The notes beneath the pieces are model-generated. The model saw only the letters and a program-made list of their open reading frames with translations. It did no database searches and was not told the origin of the DNA. A program made the position numbers and the translations under genes. From the NCBI GenBank assembly GCA_963931445.1, contig OZ007016.1, positions 1,488,001 to 1,552,000 on the forward strand: 64,000 bases of DNA, read 5' to 3'. Each line of letters begins with the position of its first letter. Positions within the stretch are counted from its first letter, which is position 1. This stretch comes from CALXVA01 sp944393025. GTDB lineage: Bacteria; Bacillota; Clostridia; TANB77; CAG-508. This document shows positions 43,682 to 52,594 of the stretch, one piece after another.

Positions 43682-46135
43682 TTACTCAATTTCTATTTCA
43701 TTATTTTTTACAATTATTTTTGAACTTTTATTTGGAATAATTTTTCCATCTAAAATTGCCTGTGCTATTTTATCTTCTACATTACTTTGTATTGCTCTCT
43801 TTAATGGTCTAGCACCATAGTTTGTATCTATTCCTTTTTTTGCAACTAACTCTTTTACAGAATCATCTATTTCAATTACATAATTTTGTTCTTTTAGTCT
43901 TGTTTGAACTTGTTTTAACATTATTTCTATAATTTGTTTAATATCTTCATCTGTAAGTTTATGAAATACTATAATATCATCTATACGGTTTATAAATTCA
44001 GGTCTAAATTGTTTTTTTAATTCAGCCATAACATCTTTTTTTATGCTATCATACTCTTTTTCTTGAGATTCTTTATTATTATCTCCTGATTTGCTAAAAC
44101 CTAATACATTTTTATCTGTAATCGTTCTAGCCCCAACATTTGATGTCATAATGATTACTGTATTTTTAAAGTTTACTGTTCTACCTTGTGCGTCTGTTAA
44201 TCTACCATCATCTAGTATTTGTAGTAACATATTCATAACATCTGGATGTGCTTTTTCAATTTCATCAAATAATATAACAGAATATGGTTTTCTTCTTATT
44301 TTTTCTGTTAATTGACCTCCATCATCATATCCTACATATCCTGGAGGTGAACCAATAAGTTTTGCAACTGAATGTGGTTCCATAAATTCAGACATATCTA
44401 CTCTTATCATTGAATTTTCATTTCCAAATAAACTTTCAGCTAAAGCTTTAGAAAGTTCAGTTTTTCCAACACCTGTTGGTCCTAAAAATAAGAATGAACC
44501 TATTGGTCTATTAGGATCTTTTAATCCTACTCTTCCTCTTCTTATTGCCTTACTTACTGCTTCTACTGCTTCATTTTGCCCAATTACTCTTTTATGTAAT
44601 GTTTCTTCTAAATGTTTTAGTTTATCATTTTCATCTTGAGTTATTTTATTTACTGGAATTCCGGTTTGTGTAGATATAACTTCTGCTATGTCTTCCTCTT
44701 TTAAATTTAAAACATTTTTATTATTTTTATTTTGCCATTTTTTCTTTTCTTTTTCTAATTTATCTTTCTGTTCATTTTTCTTATCTCTTAATGTAGCAGC
44801 TTTTTCAAAATCTTGCATACGAATTGCTTCTTCTTTTTCCCTATCTAATAAAGCTATCTTTTCTTCTATTTCTTTTAAACTATCTGGCATTGTATATGTT
44901 CTCATTTTTACTCTTGAAGCTGCTTCATCTATCAAATCTATTGCTTTATCTGGCAAAAATCTATCATTAATATACCTTATAGATAATTGAACTGCTGCTT
45001 TTATTGCTTCCTCTGTAATTTTCACATTATGATGTGCTTCATATTTATCTCTTAGTCCTTCTAGAATTTTTATAGTTTCCTCTTCTGTTGGTTCTCCTAC
45101 TGTTACTGGACTAAATCTTCTTTCTAATGCACTATCTTTCTCAATATATTTTCTATATTCATTTAAAGTAGTAGCACCTACAACTTGAACTTCTCCTCTT
45201 GCTAAAAGTGGTTTTAAAATATTTGCTGCATCAACTGCACCTTCTGCTGAACCAGCTCCTACTATTGTATGAATTTCATCAATAAATAAAATTACATCTC
45301 CCGCTTTTTTTACTTCTGACAAACATTTTTTTATTCTTTCTTCAAAATCTCCTCTATATTTAGCACCTGCTACCATTCCAGAAATATCTACACTTACTAT
45401 CCTTTTATTTTTAAGCATTTCCGGAACATCTTCAGATACAATTTTCTCTGCCAAGCCTTCAACTACTGCTGTTTTACCAACACCTGGTTCTCCTATTAAA
45501 CAAGGATTATTTTTTGTTCTTCTTGATAATATTTGAATTACTCTATCTATTTCATTTTTTCTACCAATTACTGGATCTAATTTTCCTTCTCGTGCTTGTT
45601 TTGTTAAATCAGATCCAAATTGATTTAATGTTGGCGTAGAATTAAAGCTTCCTAAATTTTTATCTGTTTGATTTCTAGGAGAATTTGAATCTATTCCATC
45701 TTCATTTAAAACTTTTACTATTTCATTATAAAGCTTTCTTGGATCTATGTTTAAATCCATCATAATTCTAACTGCTACACTATCTCCTTCACGCATAATA
45801 CCTATTAAGATATGTTCTGTTCCTATAAATTCACTTCCTAATTTTCTAGCTTCTATAAATGCATTTTCAATTATCCTTTTACTTCTTGGAGTAAATCCTA
45901 ATGATTCATTTGAATTTAATGGTTCATTTGTACCAATAAGCATTTCAATTTCTTGTAATATGTCATCAGCAGTTACCCCTTGATTTTCTATTACTCTACT
46001 TGCAACACCAGTTCCTTCCTTGCATAATCCATATAAAATATGCTCAGTACCTATATAATTATGTCCAAGTTCTAATGCAATATCATTTGCAATTTCTATA
46101 GCCTTTTCAGCTCTATTGGTAAATCTATACATCAT
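43682..46135 (-). CDS. clpC: ATP-dependent Clp protease ATP-binding subunit ClpC
   Basis: An 817-residue AAA+ unfoldase that feeds proteins to ClpP, including substrates tagged by McsB. Two Clp_N repeats (MMYRFTNRAEKAIEIA..., GTEHILYGL, GTEHILIGI), D1 Walker A GEPGVGKT, the UvrB/C-like middle segment (DFEKAATLRDKKNEQK), D2 Walker A GPTGVGKT and VDMSEFMEPHSVAKLIGSPPGYVGYDDGG are all present. The start at 46135 follows GGAAGGTG; the longer reading has no such site. It is the last gene of the operon. Confidence 0.96.
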   Translation of the reverse strand: MMYRFTNRAEKAIEIANDIALELGHNYIGTEHILYGLCKEGTGVASRVIENQGVTADDILQEIEMLIGTNEPLNSNESLGFTPRSKRIIENAFIEARKLGSEFIGTEHILIGIMREGDSVAVRIMMDLNIDPRKLYNEIVKVLNEDGIDSNSPRNQTDKNLGSFNSTPTLNQFGSDLTKQAREGKLDPVIGRKNEIDRVIQILSRRTKNNPCLIGEPGVGKTAVVEGLAEKIVSEDVPEMLKNKRIVSVDISGMVAGAKYRGDFEERIKKCLSEVKKAGDVILFIDEIHTIVGAGSAEGAVDAANILKPLLARGEVQVVGATTLNEYRKYIEKDSALERRFSPVTVGEPTEEETIKILEGLRDKYEAHHNVKITEEAIKAAVQLSIRYINDRFLPDKAIDLIDEAASRVKMRTYTMPDSLKEIEEKIALLDREKEEAIRMQDFEKAATLRDKKNEQKDKLEKEKKKWQNKNNKNVLNLKEEDIAEVISTQTGIPVNKITQDENDKLKHLEETLHKRVIGQNEAVEAVSKAIRRGRVGLKDPNRPIGSFLFLGPTGVGKTELSKALAESLFGNENSMIRVDMSEFMEPHSVAKLIGSPPGYVGYDDGGQLTEKIRRKPYSVILFDEIEKAHPDVMNMLLQILDDGRLTDAQGRTVNFKNTVIIMTSNVGARTITDKNVLGFSKSGDNNKESQEKEYDSIKKDVMAELKKQFRPEFINRIDDIIVFHKLTDEDIKQIIEIMLKQVQTRLKEQNYVIEIDDSVKELVAKKGIDTNYGARPLKRAIQSNVEDKIAQAILDGKIIPNKSSKIIVKNNEIEIE

Positions 46136-46196
46136 AATTATCACCTTCCTTTTGGCACATTGGTAATAGACCTTTTGTGCCATTTCAAAATATTAT

Positions 46197-47213
46197 TTAC
46201 TCATTTATAATTTGTTTTATTACTTCTGCTCTTTTAATTTCTCTTTCATAACCCTCTAATGTTTTTCCAAAATATTTTTGCAAATTTCCTGATTTAGTAT
46301 ATAATTCTAATTTTTTTATTTTACCATCGTTTAATTCTTTTATAATTCCTAAATCCACACCAAGTTTTACATCTGATAATAATTTTTTGCATTCATCTGA
46401 TGAAATTTTAGTTGCATATGTTAAAATTCCAAATGCTCTATAAACTCTATCTTCTAATTCTTGCTCATTTTTTCCCAGGAACTTTCTAGCTAATCTTTCT
46501 TGTTCAATAATTTTTTCTGTAATATTTTTCACATTATTAATAATTTCTTTTTCTGTTATACCTATTGTTTGATTATTTGAAATTATATACATATCTCCTT
46601 GATTTTGTGTTCCTTCTCCATATAATCCTTTTACACTCATACCAAAGTTGTTTACAATCCTTAAAACTTTAGATAAATTTCCTGTATAAGTTAAGGCTGG
46701 AAGATGAACAATAACTGATGCTTTCATACCAGTTCCTATATTTATTGGAGAAGTTGCTATATAACCAAATTTTTCACTATATGAATAATTTAATATTTCT
46801 CCTATTTTTTCATCTATTTCTATTATTAAATTCATCAAATTATCTAGTTCTTGTCCTGAGCTAAAAACTTGTAATTTAATATGATCATCTTCATTTAGCA
46901 TTATACATATATTTTCTTCATTATTTATTACAATTGCTTTTCTTGCATTGTTATTAATTACAAATTCAGGACTTATTAAATGCTTTTCTACTAAACTTAA
47001 TTTAGTAATATCATCTAAATCTTCTAAATTAATATATTTTAATTCATGGCCTATACTAGGTACAATTTCTTTTATCTTTTCTAAAACTTTTTCTTGCTCT
47101 TCTTTTGAGCATTTTTTTAGAAATTTAAATCCATTTAAATTTCTAACTAGTCTTACTCTTGAGCTTATAACAACATCTGAATCTCTACCATTTTGCAAAT
47201 ACCAATTTGACAT
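46197..47213 (-). CDS. mcsB: Protein-arginine kinase
   Basis: Phosphorylates arginine residues, marking proteins for ClpC-ClpP. The phosphagen kinase-like fold shows SSRVRLVRNLNGFKF, a loop GTGMKASVIVHLPAL and LYGEGTQNQGDMYIISN. Length (338 aa) is normal. It lies 2 bases from mcsA and 61 bases from clpC, in the usual order. Confidence 0.95.
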   Translation of the reverse strand: MSNWYLQNGRDSDVVISSRVRLVRNLNGFKFLKKCSKEEQEKVLEKIKEIVPSIGHELKYINLEDLDDITKLSLVEKHLISPEFVINNNARKAIVINNEENICIMLNEDDHIKLQVFSSGQELDNLMNLIIEIDEKIGEILNYSYSEKFGYIATSPINIGTGMKASVIVHLPALTYTGNLSKVLRIVNNFGMSVKGLYGEGTQNQGDMYIISNNQTIGITEKEIINNVKNITEKIIEQERLARKFLGKNEQELEDRVYRAFGILTYATKISSDECKKLLSDVKLGVDLGIIKELNDGKIKKLELYTKSGNLQKYFGKTLEGYEREIKRAEVIKQIINE

Positions 47214-47215
47214 AT

Positions 47216-47746
47216 TTATTCCTCCAATCCTTTAATTTCATCACGAATTTTAGCTGCATCCTCATATCTTTCTTCTTTTATTGCTTTTTGTAAATCTTTT
47301 TTTAATTTTTCTAGTTTTGTTTCTTCTTTTTTTATTGGTTTATTTTTTTCTAAATCCTTGCTATGATCTACTTTTCTGTATCCTCTTCCTATATGTCTAT
47401 TTGCTCCTTGTAAATTTTTAAGAATTGAAGAAATTCTATCTTCAAATATGTTATAGCAACTATCACATCCAAATTCACCACTATCTATAAAATTATCAAA
47501 TGTTGTTCCACAATTATTACATTGTAAATTTTGAGTTCCTACAAAACTTGGTAACAAATTATCACTATAATCATTAAAGAAATCACTTAAAAAACTTGAA
47601 AAATTAATAGGCATACTAAAATTAATATCTTTTAACCCCATTTCTTTTGCACATTTATCGCAAAGATTCATCTCCTTTTTTACACCATTTATAACTTGTG
47701 TATATTTAAATGTAACTTCATTTTTTCCACAATTTTGACACATCAT
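47216..47746 (-). CDS. mcsA: McsB activator protein McsA
   Basis: A 176-residue zinc protein that activates McsB. CxxC pairs are visible (CQNCGK, CDKCAK, CNNCG, CDSC) and a UvrB/UvrC motif is at the C terminus (LQKAIKEERYEDAAKIRDEI). AAGGAGG precedes tandem ATG codons at 47746 and 47743. It is encoded between ctsR and mcsB. Confidence 0.93.
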   Translation of the reverse strand: MMCQNCGKNEVTFKYTQVINGVKKEMNLCDKCAKEMGLKDINFSMPINFSSFLSDFFNDYSDNLLPSFVGTQNLQCNNCGTTFDNFIDSGEFGCDSCYNIFEDRISSILKNLQGANRHIGRGYRKVDHSKDLEKNKPIKKEETKLEKLKKDLQKAIKEERYEDAAKIRDEIKGLEE

Positions 47747-47776
47747 AATAAAAACCTCCTTAATTTTTAAATAAAT

Positions 47777-48226
47777 TTAATCATCAACTAAGTTTATTAA
47801 CATATTCTTAAAAATTTTTGCTCTTAGTTCATCCTTTATCTCTTGTGGTACTGTAAGAATATTATCACTTGTTGCTACTTTTAATAATTTTGCTTCTTTT
47901 TTTGTTACAACATTATATGATAGAAAATTACTTAAAAAAATATTCACTTCTTGTGCAGTTAATTCATCTCCTATACTTGATATTGTGTGCATTAAATAAT
48001 TACTTTTAGTAATATTTATTTTTCGTATACTAATATGCCCTCCACCACCTCTTTTACTTTCTACATAGTAACCTTGTGAAGGTTTAAATCTTGTTGATAT
48101 AACATAATTTATTTGTGATGGTACACAATTAAAGTGTTCTGCTAAATCATTTCTTTGTATTTCTATATAATCTTCATCATCAAATAATTCTTTTATAAAT
48201 TCTTCTATCATATCTGACATTCTCAT
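47777..48226 (-). CDS. ctsR: Transcriptional repressor of class III heat-shock genes
   Basis: A repressor of clp genes that senses heat itself and is inactivated via McsB. MSDMIEEFIKELFDD, then FNCVPSQINYVISTRF (helix-turn-helix) and YYVESKRGGGGHIS (the Gly-rich thermosensing wing) are diagnostic. Several in-frame ATGs exist; 48226 has GGAAG at a proper distance (48241 and 48232 are alternatives). A CtsR box lies at 48256-48272, so the operon is autoregulated. Confidence 0.95.
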   Translation of the reverse strand: MRMSDMIEEFIKELFDDEDYIEIQRNDLAEHFNCVPSQINYVISTRFKPSQGYYVESKRGGGGHISIRKINITKSNYLMHTISSIGDELTAQEVNIFLSNFLSYNVVTKKEAKLLKVATSDNILTVPQEIKDELRAKIFKNMLINLVDD

Positions 48227-48255
48227 TTTCATCACTTCCATTTTTCCATATTGAC

Positions 48256-48309
48256 TTTGACTTTCTTTGACCTATATAAATATTATACTCTCTTTTTTTT
48301 AGAAGTCAA
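48256..48309 (-). promoter_or_regulatory. CtsR operator and promoter of the clpC operon
   Basis: On the minus strand TTGACT (48309-48304), 16 bases, TATAAT (48287-48282), then the CtsR box GGTCAAAGAAAGTCAAA (48272-48256), an exact match to the RGTCAAANANRGTCAAA consensus. It overlaps the start of transcription, which fits direct repression. Confidence 0.92.
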
Positions 48310-48356
48310 TAGTTTTTTTATTTTTTTCTAAAATATTATATAGATGTTAATTAAAA

Positions 48357-48400
48357 AATTAAATTCTATTTAAATAAAAGTAAATAGAATTTAATTGTAT
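48357..48400 (-). terminator. Terminator of the small gene at 48432-48668
   Basis: AATTAAATTCTATTTA pairs with TAAATAGAATTTAATT and, on the minus strand, TTTTTT follows. Confidence 0.75.
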
Positions 48401-48431
48401 TTTAATATATATTGTAAGATTAAAAGAAAGT

Positions 48432-48668
48432 TTATATAATATAAGTGCTTCTTACTTCTATTTTCATTTCACTATCTAATTTTCCTTCCAGTGCAATAAT
48501 TTGATTTTCTTTAAAATTCCTATGCATATAATCTGCAATTTCATCATAGCCATAAATTTCTACTATACTGTTATTTAGCAATTTTACTTTACATTTTGCT
48601 ATTGGAGTGTATTTATATTTTATTTCTTCTTGAGTAAAAATAAAAATGTAGTTTCCTACAATTTTCAA
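48432..48668 (-). CDS. Small protein of unknown function whose 5' end lies in an IS21-end remnant
   Basis: A 78-residue reading frame opening with a TTG (48668) and followed by a good terminator. I do not recognise it; alternating beta strands (KCKVKLLNNSIVEIYGYDEI, NQIIALEGKLDSEMKIEV) recall small OB-fold proteins, but no motif supports that. The first ~9 codons fall inside a sequence (48642-48706) nearly identical to the right end of the IS21 element, and no clear ribosome-binding site is seen. The gene may be a truncated remnant, or may now be expressed from the IS end. Confidence 0.4.
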   Translation of the reverse strand: MKIVGNYIFIFTQEEIKYKYTPIAKCKVKLLNNSIVEIYGYDEIADYMHRNFKENQIIALEGKLDSEMKIEVRSTYII

Positions 48669-48706
48669 ACTGGAAGAAAACTACATTTTTATTCTATCAT
48701 AAACAG
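48642..48706 (+). repeat. Solo copy of an IS21 terminal sequence
   Basis: It aligns over ~65 bases with 51231-51296, the right end of the nearby IS21 element, including AAAAATGTAG, CTACATTTTTATT and CATAAACAG. It is probably a remnant of an earlier, related insertion. Confidence 0.75.
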
Positions 48707-48735
48707 GTGTTCTATTTTTTAAATTAACTTTTCTT

Positions 48736-48860
48736 ATTGTATAGAAAAAATCGACTTTTTACTTAATATTTCAGTATCTTTAACGATTTTTGCTATACAA
48801 CAAGGTTAAGTTTCCTTGGGCCGAGCGTATTTGCGAAGCAAAACGCTCATGTGGCGAAGC
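48736..48860 (+). repeat. Copy of the dispersed 156-bp repeat split by IS21
   Basis: Same palindromic head as the 18-kb array (TTGTATAGAAAAAATCGAC... TTGCTATACAACAAGGTTA), followed by a different GC-rich middle. The end GTGGCGAAGC is cut by IS21 at 48860; removing the IS and one target copy rejoins it to CACTTTTCTTATT at 51301, restoring a GTGGC-GAA-GCCAC hairpin and the usual TTTCTTATT tail. Confidence 0.75.
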
Positions 48861-48962
48861 TGTAAATGTCAAGTGAAAAATGTACTTTTTTTCCAGTTTC
48901 AAAAATGTACGAAAATTCCAGTTTTAAATATATACTTAGAGGGGAAAATCCCCTCTAAAATT

Positions 48963-49145
48963 TTAGAAAAAATTTTCTTCTCTATAATCCTTTTCTAGCA
49001 TAACATCTTTTTTATTACAATGATATGCTAAATAATGTAATTCATTTATAATTTCTTCTTTTGTAAGTTTTCGTCCTAATTCTGTTATTCTATCTATTGC
49101 TACATCTACATATATTATCATTTCTCTCACTGTCATCTTATACAC
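48963..49145 (-). CDS. Small IS21-borne accessory ORF
   Basis: A 60-residue protein (MTVREMIIYVDVAIDRITEL, LTKEEIINELHYLAYHC) with two or three predicted helices. Its start overlaps the end of istB by 8 bases, and CTTTTCT... on the plus strand gives AAAGGAAG-type sequence before it, so it is likely translated with istB. Standard IS21 elements have only istA and istB. I do not recognise the family. Confidence 0.55.
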   Translation of the reverse strand: MYKMTVREMIIYVDVAIDRITELGRKLTKEEIINELHYLAYHCNKKDVMLEKDYREENFF

Positions 49146-49908
49146 CTTCCTTTTCTATATTTCTTTGCATCTCCACATTTCTATCTTTTATTCTATATGA
49201 TTGTCCTTTAATTTTTATTATGTGACTGTGGTGCACTAATCTATCTATTATTGCTGCTGTCACTACGGAATCTCCAAATATATCTGACCACTTGCTAAAT
49301 ACCTGATTTGTTGTTAATATTGTTGACTTCTTTTCATATCTTTTATTTATTAATTGAAAAAACAAATATGCTCCTTCTTTCGTTATCGGTAAATACCCTA
49401 TTTCATCAATTATCAGCAATTTATATTTACAAAAATATTTTATTTTTATATCTGCTCTATTTTCAGAATTAGCTTGTACTAATTGATTTATTAAATCATT
49501 AAAAGTTATGTAATATGTGCTAATCCTTCGTTTCGCTGCTGCCATTCCAATTCCAACCGCTAAATGTGTTTTTCCAACTCCACTTGTTCCTACAAATATT
49601 ATATTTTCACTCTTCTCCATAAATCTTAATGTTTCTAAATCATAAAGTTCAGTTTTATCTACACTAGGCTGATAACTAAAATCAAAATCATCTAATGTCT
49701 TTTCAAATGGAAATGCAGACACTTTTATATTTACTTTTGCAGCTCTTTCAGTTTGATATTTAATTTCTTCTTTTGTTAAATCATACAACATTTCTGTAAA
49801 TGAAATATTTTTGTCTTTCATCTCATCTAAATATCCAGGTAACATATTTTTTATATTATCTAATTTTAAAATTTCTAAATTATCTATTAAATCTGTATAC
49901 ATACTCAT
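49138..49908 (-). CDS. istB: IS21 family helper ATPase IstB
   Basis: A 256-residue DnaC/DnaA-like AAA+ protein that guides IstA to target DNA. Walker A is GTSGVGKTHLAVG and Walker B LLIIDEIGYLP; TTNQVFSKW and the sensor region near DRLVHHSHIIKIKGQSYR are typical of IstB. AGGAGGAAAGAAAT precedes the ATG. It starts 12 bases after istA. Confidence 0.95.
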   Translation of the reverse strand: MSMYTDLIDNLEILKLDNIKNMLPGYLDEMKDKNISFTEMLYDLTKEEIKYQTERAAKVNIKVSAFPFEKTLDDFDFSYQPSVDKTELYDLETLRFMEKSENIIFVGTSGVGKTHLAVGIGMAAAKRRISTYYITFNDLINQLVQANSENRADIKIKYFCKYKLLIIDEIGYLPITKEGAYLFFQLINKRYEKKSTILTTNQVFSKWSDIFGDSVVTAAIIDRLVHHSHIIKIKGQSYRIKDRNVEMQRNIEKEGV

Positions 49909-49920
49909 ATTTCTTTCCTC

Positions 49921-51132
49921 CTACAATTCGTCATAATCACTCAAATGATTATTTACAAACTCTTCAATTTCATTATCTTTGTAGCCTTTTAAGGCATCAG
50001 ACTTTAATATATCCACTATATGTTCTTTATGATAATTTAAAAATTTTTTACTCTTTTTATGTTTTGTTATTAAATTTGTTATATAATATATATGGATATA
50101 TTCATCAGTTTCTTTTACAGAGACTGATTTGCCTATTAGGTATGTCGGAACGGAGTATTTTTGCCCTTTATATGTAATCATAGATTCTTTGGATACTTTA
50201 TATTCCTTTGGCGAGGTTGTGTAAGCATTCAATACTTCTTGATTCGGTAAAGGCAATAAATACTTTGTTTCTTTTTCTAATCTTTCTATTGGTTTCATAT
50301 TTGTTCCTTGAGATATTTCATTATTGATTTCTTTCATGAACATTTTTACTATTTTTTCTAATTCTTCATATGTCTCGAATTCATGATTATATACTTGAAG
50401 TCTATCAACTAGTTTTGCTAAGGACTCTACTTTCCCTTTTGTTTGTGGTCTATATATTCTACAAGTTATTGGGTTAAATCCAATGTCTTTAGAATACTGT
50501 ACAAATTTCGTATTTAATTTAACATTTCCAATTCTACTATTTGCTCTATCTACTACTGTTGCCATATTATCAAAGACAATTTCTTTTGGTACTCCTCCAA
50601 AATATTTAAAGGCCTCATTCATACATTTAAATAGAGTTTTTTGGGTTTTATCTGATGTTAACTTTACAAATTTTGTTCGAGAATATCCTAATACCATTAG
50701 AAAAATATTTACTTCAAAAAGTTCTCCATGTTTTGAAATCATCTTTAGATTTTCCTTCCAATCCACTTGTGCTTGAAGTCCTGGGGCTGTTTCAAATCTT
50801 ATTGTCGCCTTTTTTATTTGTTCCTCTTTATGTTTTTGAACAAAATCTGCAACTAACGAATATGAACCTGTATATCCATCTTTTTGGATAAATTTAAATA
50901 TTGCCATACTTGTACATCCTATTTCTAATTTAGATATTATTGTTTCTTTAAATTTATCTAATTTAGATTTTTTCAAAATTTTTCTTTTCTTTTTAAGCTC
51001 ATATCCTTCCAAATATCTCTTTACAGTTCTAGGATCACATCCCATAATTCTTGCCATTGCTGCTTTACTCATAGTTTCTTTTTCACCTCCTCTTAGAAAT
51101 ATATTAATTTCATTAAGTACATCTTGTCTCAT
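49921..51132 (-). CDS. istA: IS21 family transposase IstA
   Basis: A 403-residue DDE transposase. The N-terminal helix-turn-helix is SKAAMARIMGCDPRTVKRYLEG. The rve core follows: DWKENL (first Asp), VFDNMATV (second Asp) and CRIYRPQTKGKVESLAK (Glu). The start at 51132 has AAGGTGATATT before it; the longer in-frame reading lacks a site. No truncation or frameshift is seen, so the element may be active. Confidence 0.95.
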   Translation of the reverse strand: MRQDVLNEINIFLRGGEKETMSKAAMARIMGCDPRTVKRYLEGYELKKKRKILKKSKLDKFKETIISKLEIGCTSMAIFKFIQKDGYTGSYSLVADFVQKHKEEQIKKATIRFETAPGLQAQVDWKENLKMISKHGELFEVNIFLMVLGYSRTKFVKLTSDKTQKTLFKCMNEAFKYFGGVPKEIVFDNMATVVDRANSRIGNVKLNTKFVQYSKDIGFNPITCRIYRPQTKGKVESLAKLVDRLQVYNHEFETYEELEKIVKMFMKEINNEISQGTNMKPIERLEKETKYLLPLPNQEVLNAYTTSPKEYKVSKESMITYKGQKYSVPTYLIGKSVSVKETDEYIHIYYITNLITKHKKSKKFLNYHKEHIVDILKSDALKGYKDNEIEEFVNNHLSDYDEL

Positions 51133-51346
51133 AATATCACCTTTCCTTTCTATTGAGACAATTAGCATCATTTACATATACTAATTGATGTACTTATATT
51201 TTACCAATTCTTACCTATTAAGGCAAAAGAAAAAATGTAGGTTTTCCTACATTTTTATGTTGGAAAAAAACTACATTTTTATTATCTCATAAACAGAAGC
51301 CACTTTTCTTATTCTTTTTACTCTACCTTTCTATCAGCATCCAGTT

Positions 51347-52594
51347 CTACAAATACAAGCTGAGGCGGAAGCCAATGTCGCTGCGGCTACGAGTCGCAGA
51401 ACCGCTGCTACGGTTAGCTGCGCCAACGTAACTGTTGCCATAAAAGCCTCCTCTATCAGTACAAGGGTTAGCATCATTGCTGTAAGTGTTACTCGAATAT
51501 TCTGTTGTCCATTCTCTTACATTTGATGCCATATCATTTATTTTACATACTACATCTGTATTTGCTCCTGTATTTGCTAAACTAGAGTTTTTACTTGTTT
51601 GATTTGCATAATTACTATTTCCTGCCTCTTGTATATACACTATTGCTGTATCCCATGCATAACTATTTATTAAATCACTTTTTACACTACTACTTCCTGC
51701 ATAAGTATTTATTGCAACTTTTGATGCATCTAGTTGAGTTATATAGTTCCACAATCTTCCTTGTGTATATGACATACTTCCAGAATAACTATTAGATATT
51801 TTTGATGCTGCTTTATAATCTGCTACACTACTTCCACTTGCATAACTTGCTTCATATCTTCCTATATAATATCCTCCATTTGAATCTACACTATCTATAA
51901 ATCCTTTTAAATCTTTTGCTGTTGCATTTCTTCCATCTGTTCCACTACTTGCAGTTCCTTCTCTATATGTTGATAATTCTGAAAAGTATGAATCAAGTAT
52001 TACACTTTGCGTATAATTTTTTGCATCTTGAACTAATGTTGGTGTTCCTGGTGATGATCTACTAAATGTATATCTTCCTAATTTTATTTCTTCACTTGTA
52101 CTTCCATCATCTTTTGTAAATGTTCCTACTGGTATCCACACATATTGACTTCCTTGCACAGCTGTATCTGTTGATGCACTTACATCCTCTATTACTATTC
52201 CCTGCTGTACTGTATTTCCTGAATCTTCCGCTATTTTAAATCCTGCTGGAACCATTATTGTATTATTTTTTTCATCTTTTATTGGTGTTTTTGTTGTAAA
52301 CACATAATCTTTATCTTTTGCGTCTGTTACTGTACTTGGTGGTGGTTCTGGCTCTTTTGTTTGCTCTGTTATATATGCATCTAAATTTGCCATTGTTTGG
52401 TCTTCTTTTACTTCTCCCTGCTCTGTTCTATCTTTTGCTTCTTTTGCCCATCCTACTAACCCATTATCTTCAAATGCTCCTCTTATTGCTATTGTTGCTA
52501 ATATGATTAATATCACTATTGTTATTACTAACGCAATTAAGGTTATTCCTCCTTCTTGTTTTAAGGCTTTTTGAAACTTTTTATTTTTACTCAT
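51347..52594 (-). CDS. Pilin-type protein with C-terminal FGE/C-type-lectin-like domain and a candidate hypervariable tail
   Basis: A 415-residue protein. The class III pilin signal is KQEGG followed by ITLIALVITIVILIILATIAI (residue 5 is Ala). A Pro/Glu linker (PEPPPS) leads into an FGE-sulfatase-like domain: YVWIPVGTF, YYIGRYEAS, NDMASNVREWTTEYSS, DRGGFYGN and a terminal GFRLSL. The last ~27 codons (51359-51439) are strikingly GC-rich, and 25 of 27 end in C or T, unlike the rest of the gene. That is what A-to-N mutagenesis of AAY-rich template codons would leave. The SD is AAAGGAGC. Function as a variable surface adhesin is inferred. Confidence 0.8.
   Translation of the reverse strand: MSKNKKFQKALKQEGGITLIALVITIVILIILATIAIRGAFEDNGLVGWAKEAKDRTEQGEVKEDQTMANLDAYITEQTKEPEPPPSTVTDAKDKDYVFTTKTPIKDEKNNTIMVPAGFKIAEDSGNTVQQGIVIEDVSASTDTAVQGSQYVWIPVGTFTKDDGSTSEEIKLGRYTFSRSSPGTPTLVQDAKNYTQSVILDSYFSELSTYREGTASSGTDGRNATAKDLKGFIDSVDSNGGYYIGRYEASYASGSSVADYKAASKISNSYSGSMSYTQGRLWNYITQLDASKVAINTYAGSSSVKSDLINSYAWDTAIVYIQEAGNSNYANQTSKNSSLANTGANTDVVCKINDMASNVREWTTEYSSNTYSNDANPCTDRGGFYGNSYVGAANRSSGSATRSRSDIGFRLSLYL
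51359..51439 (-). other. Candidate DGR variable region at the 3' end of the pilin gene
   Basis: Codons run GGC AAC AGT TAC GTT ... CGC CTC AGC. All but GCA and GCG end in a pyrimidine, and the block is the most GC-rich stretch of the gene. It encodes the solvent-exposed end of the lectin-like fold, ending IGFRLSL. No template repeat or reverse transcriptase is in the window. Confidence 0.5.

Larger units (their letters stand above)
48861..51295 (-). mobile_element. Complete IS21-family insertion sequence with 5-bp target duplication
   Basis: The ends are TG...CA. The left end TGTAAATGTCAAGTGAAAAATG and the right end (reverse complement TGTTTATGAGATAATAAAAATG) then share TTTTTTTCC and a second AAAAATGTA copy, the multiple terminal repeats typical of IS21. 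The element is flanked by GAAGC on both sides (48856-48860 and 51296-51300). It carries istA, istB and a third small ORF, all on the minus strand. Confidence 0.82.
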
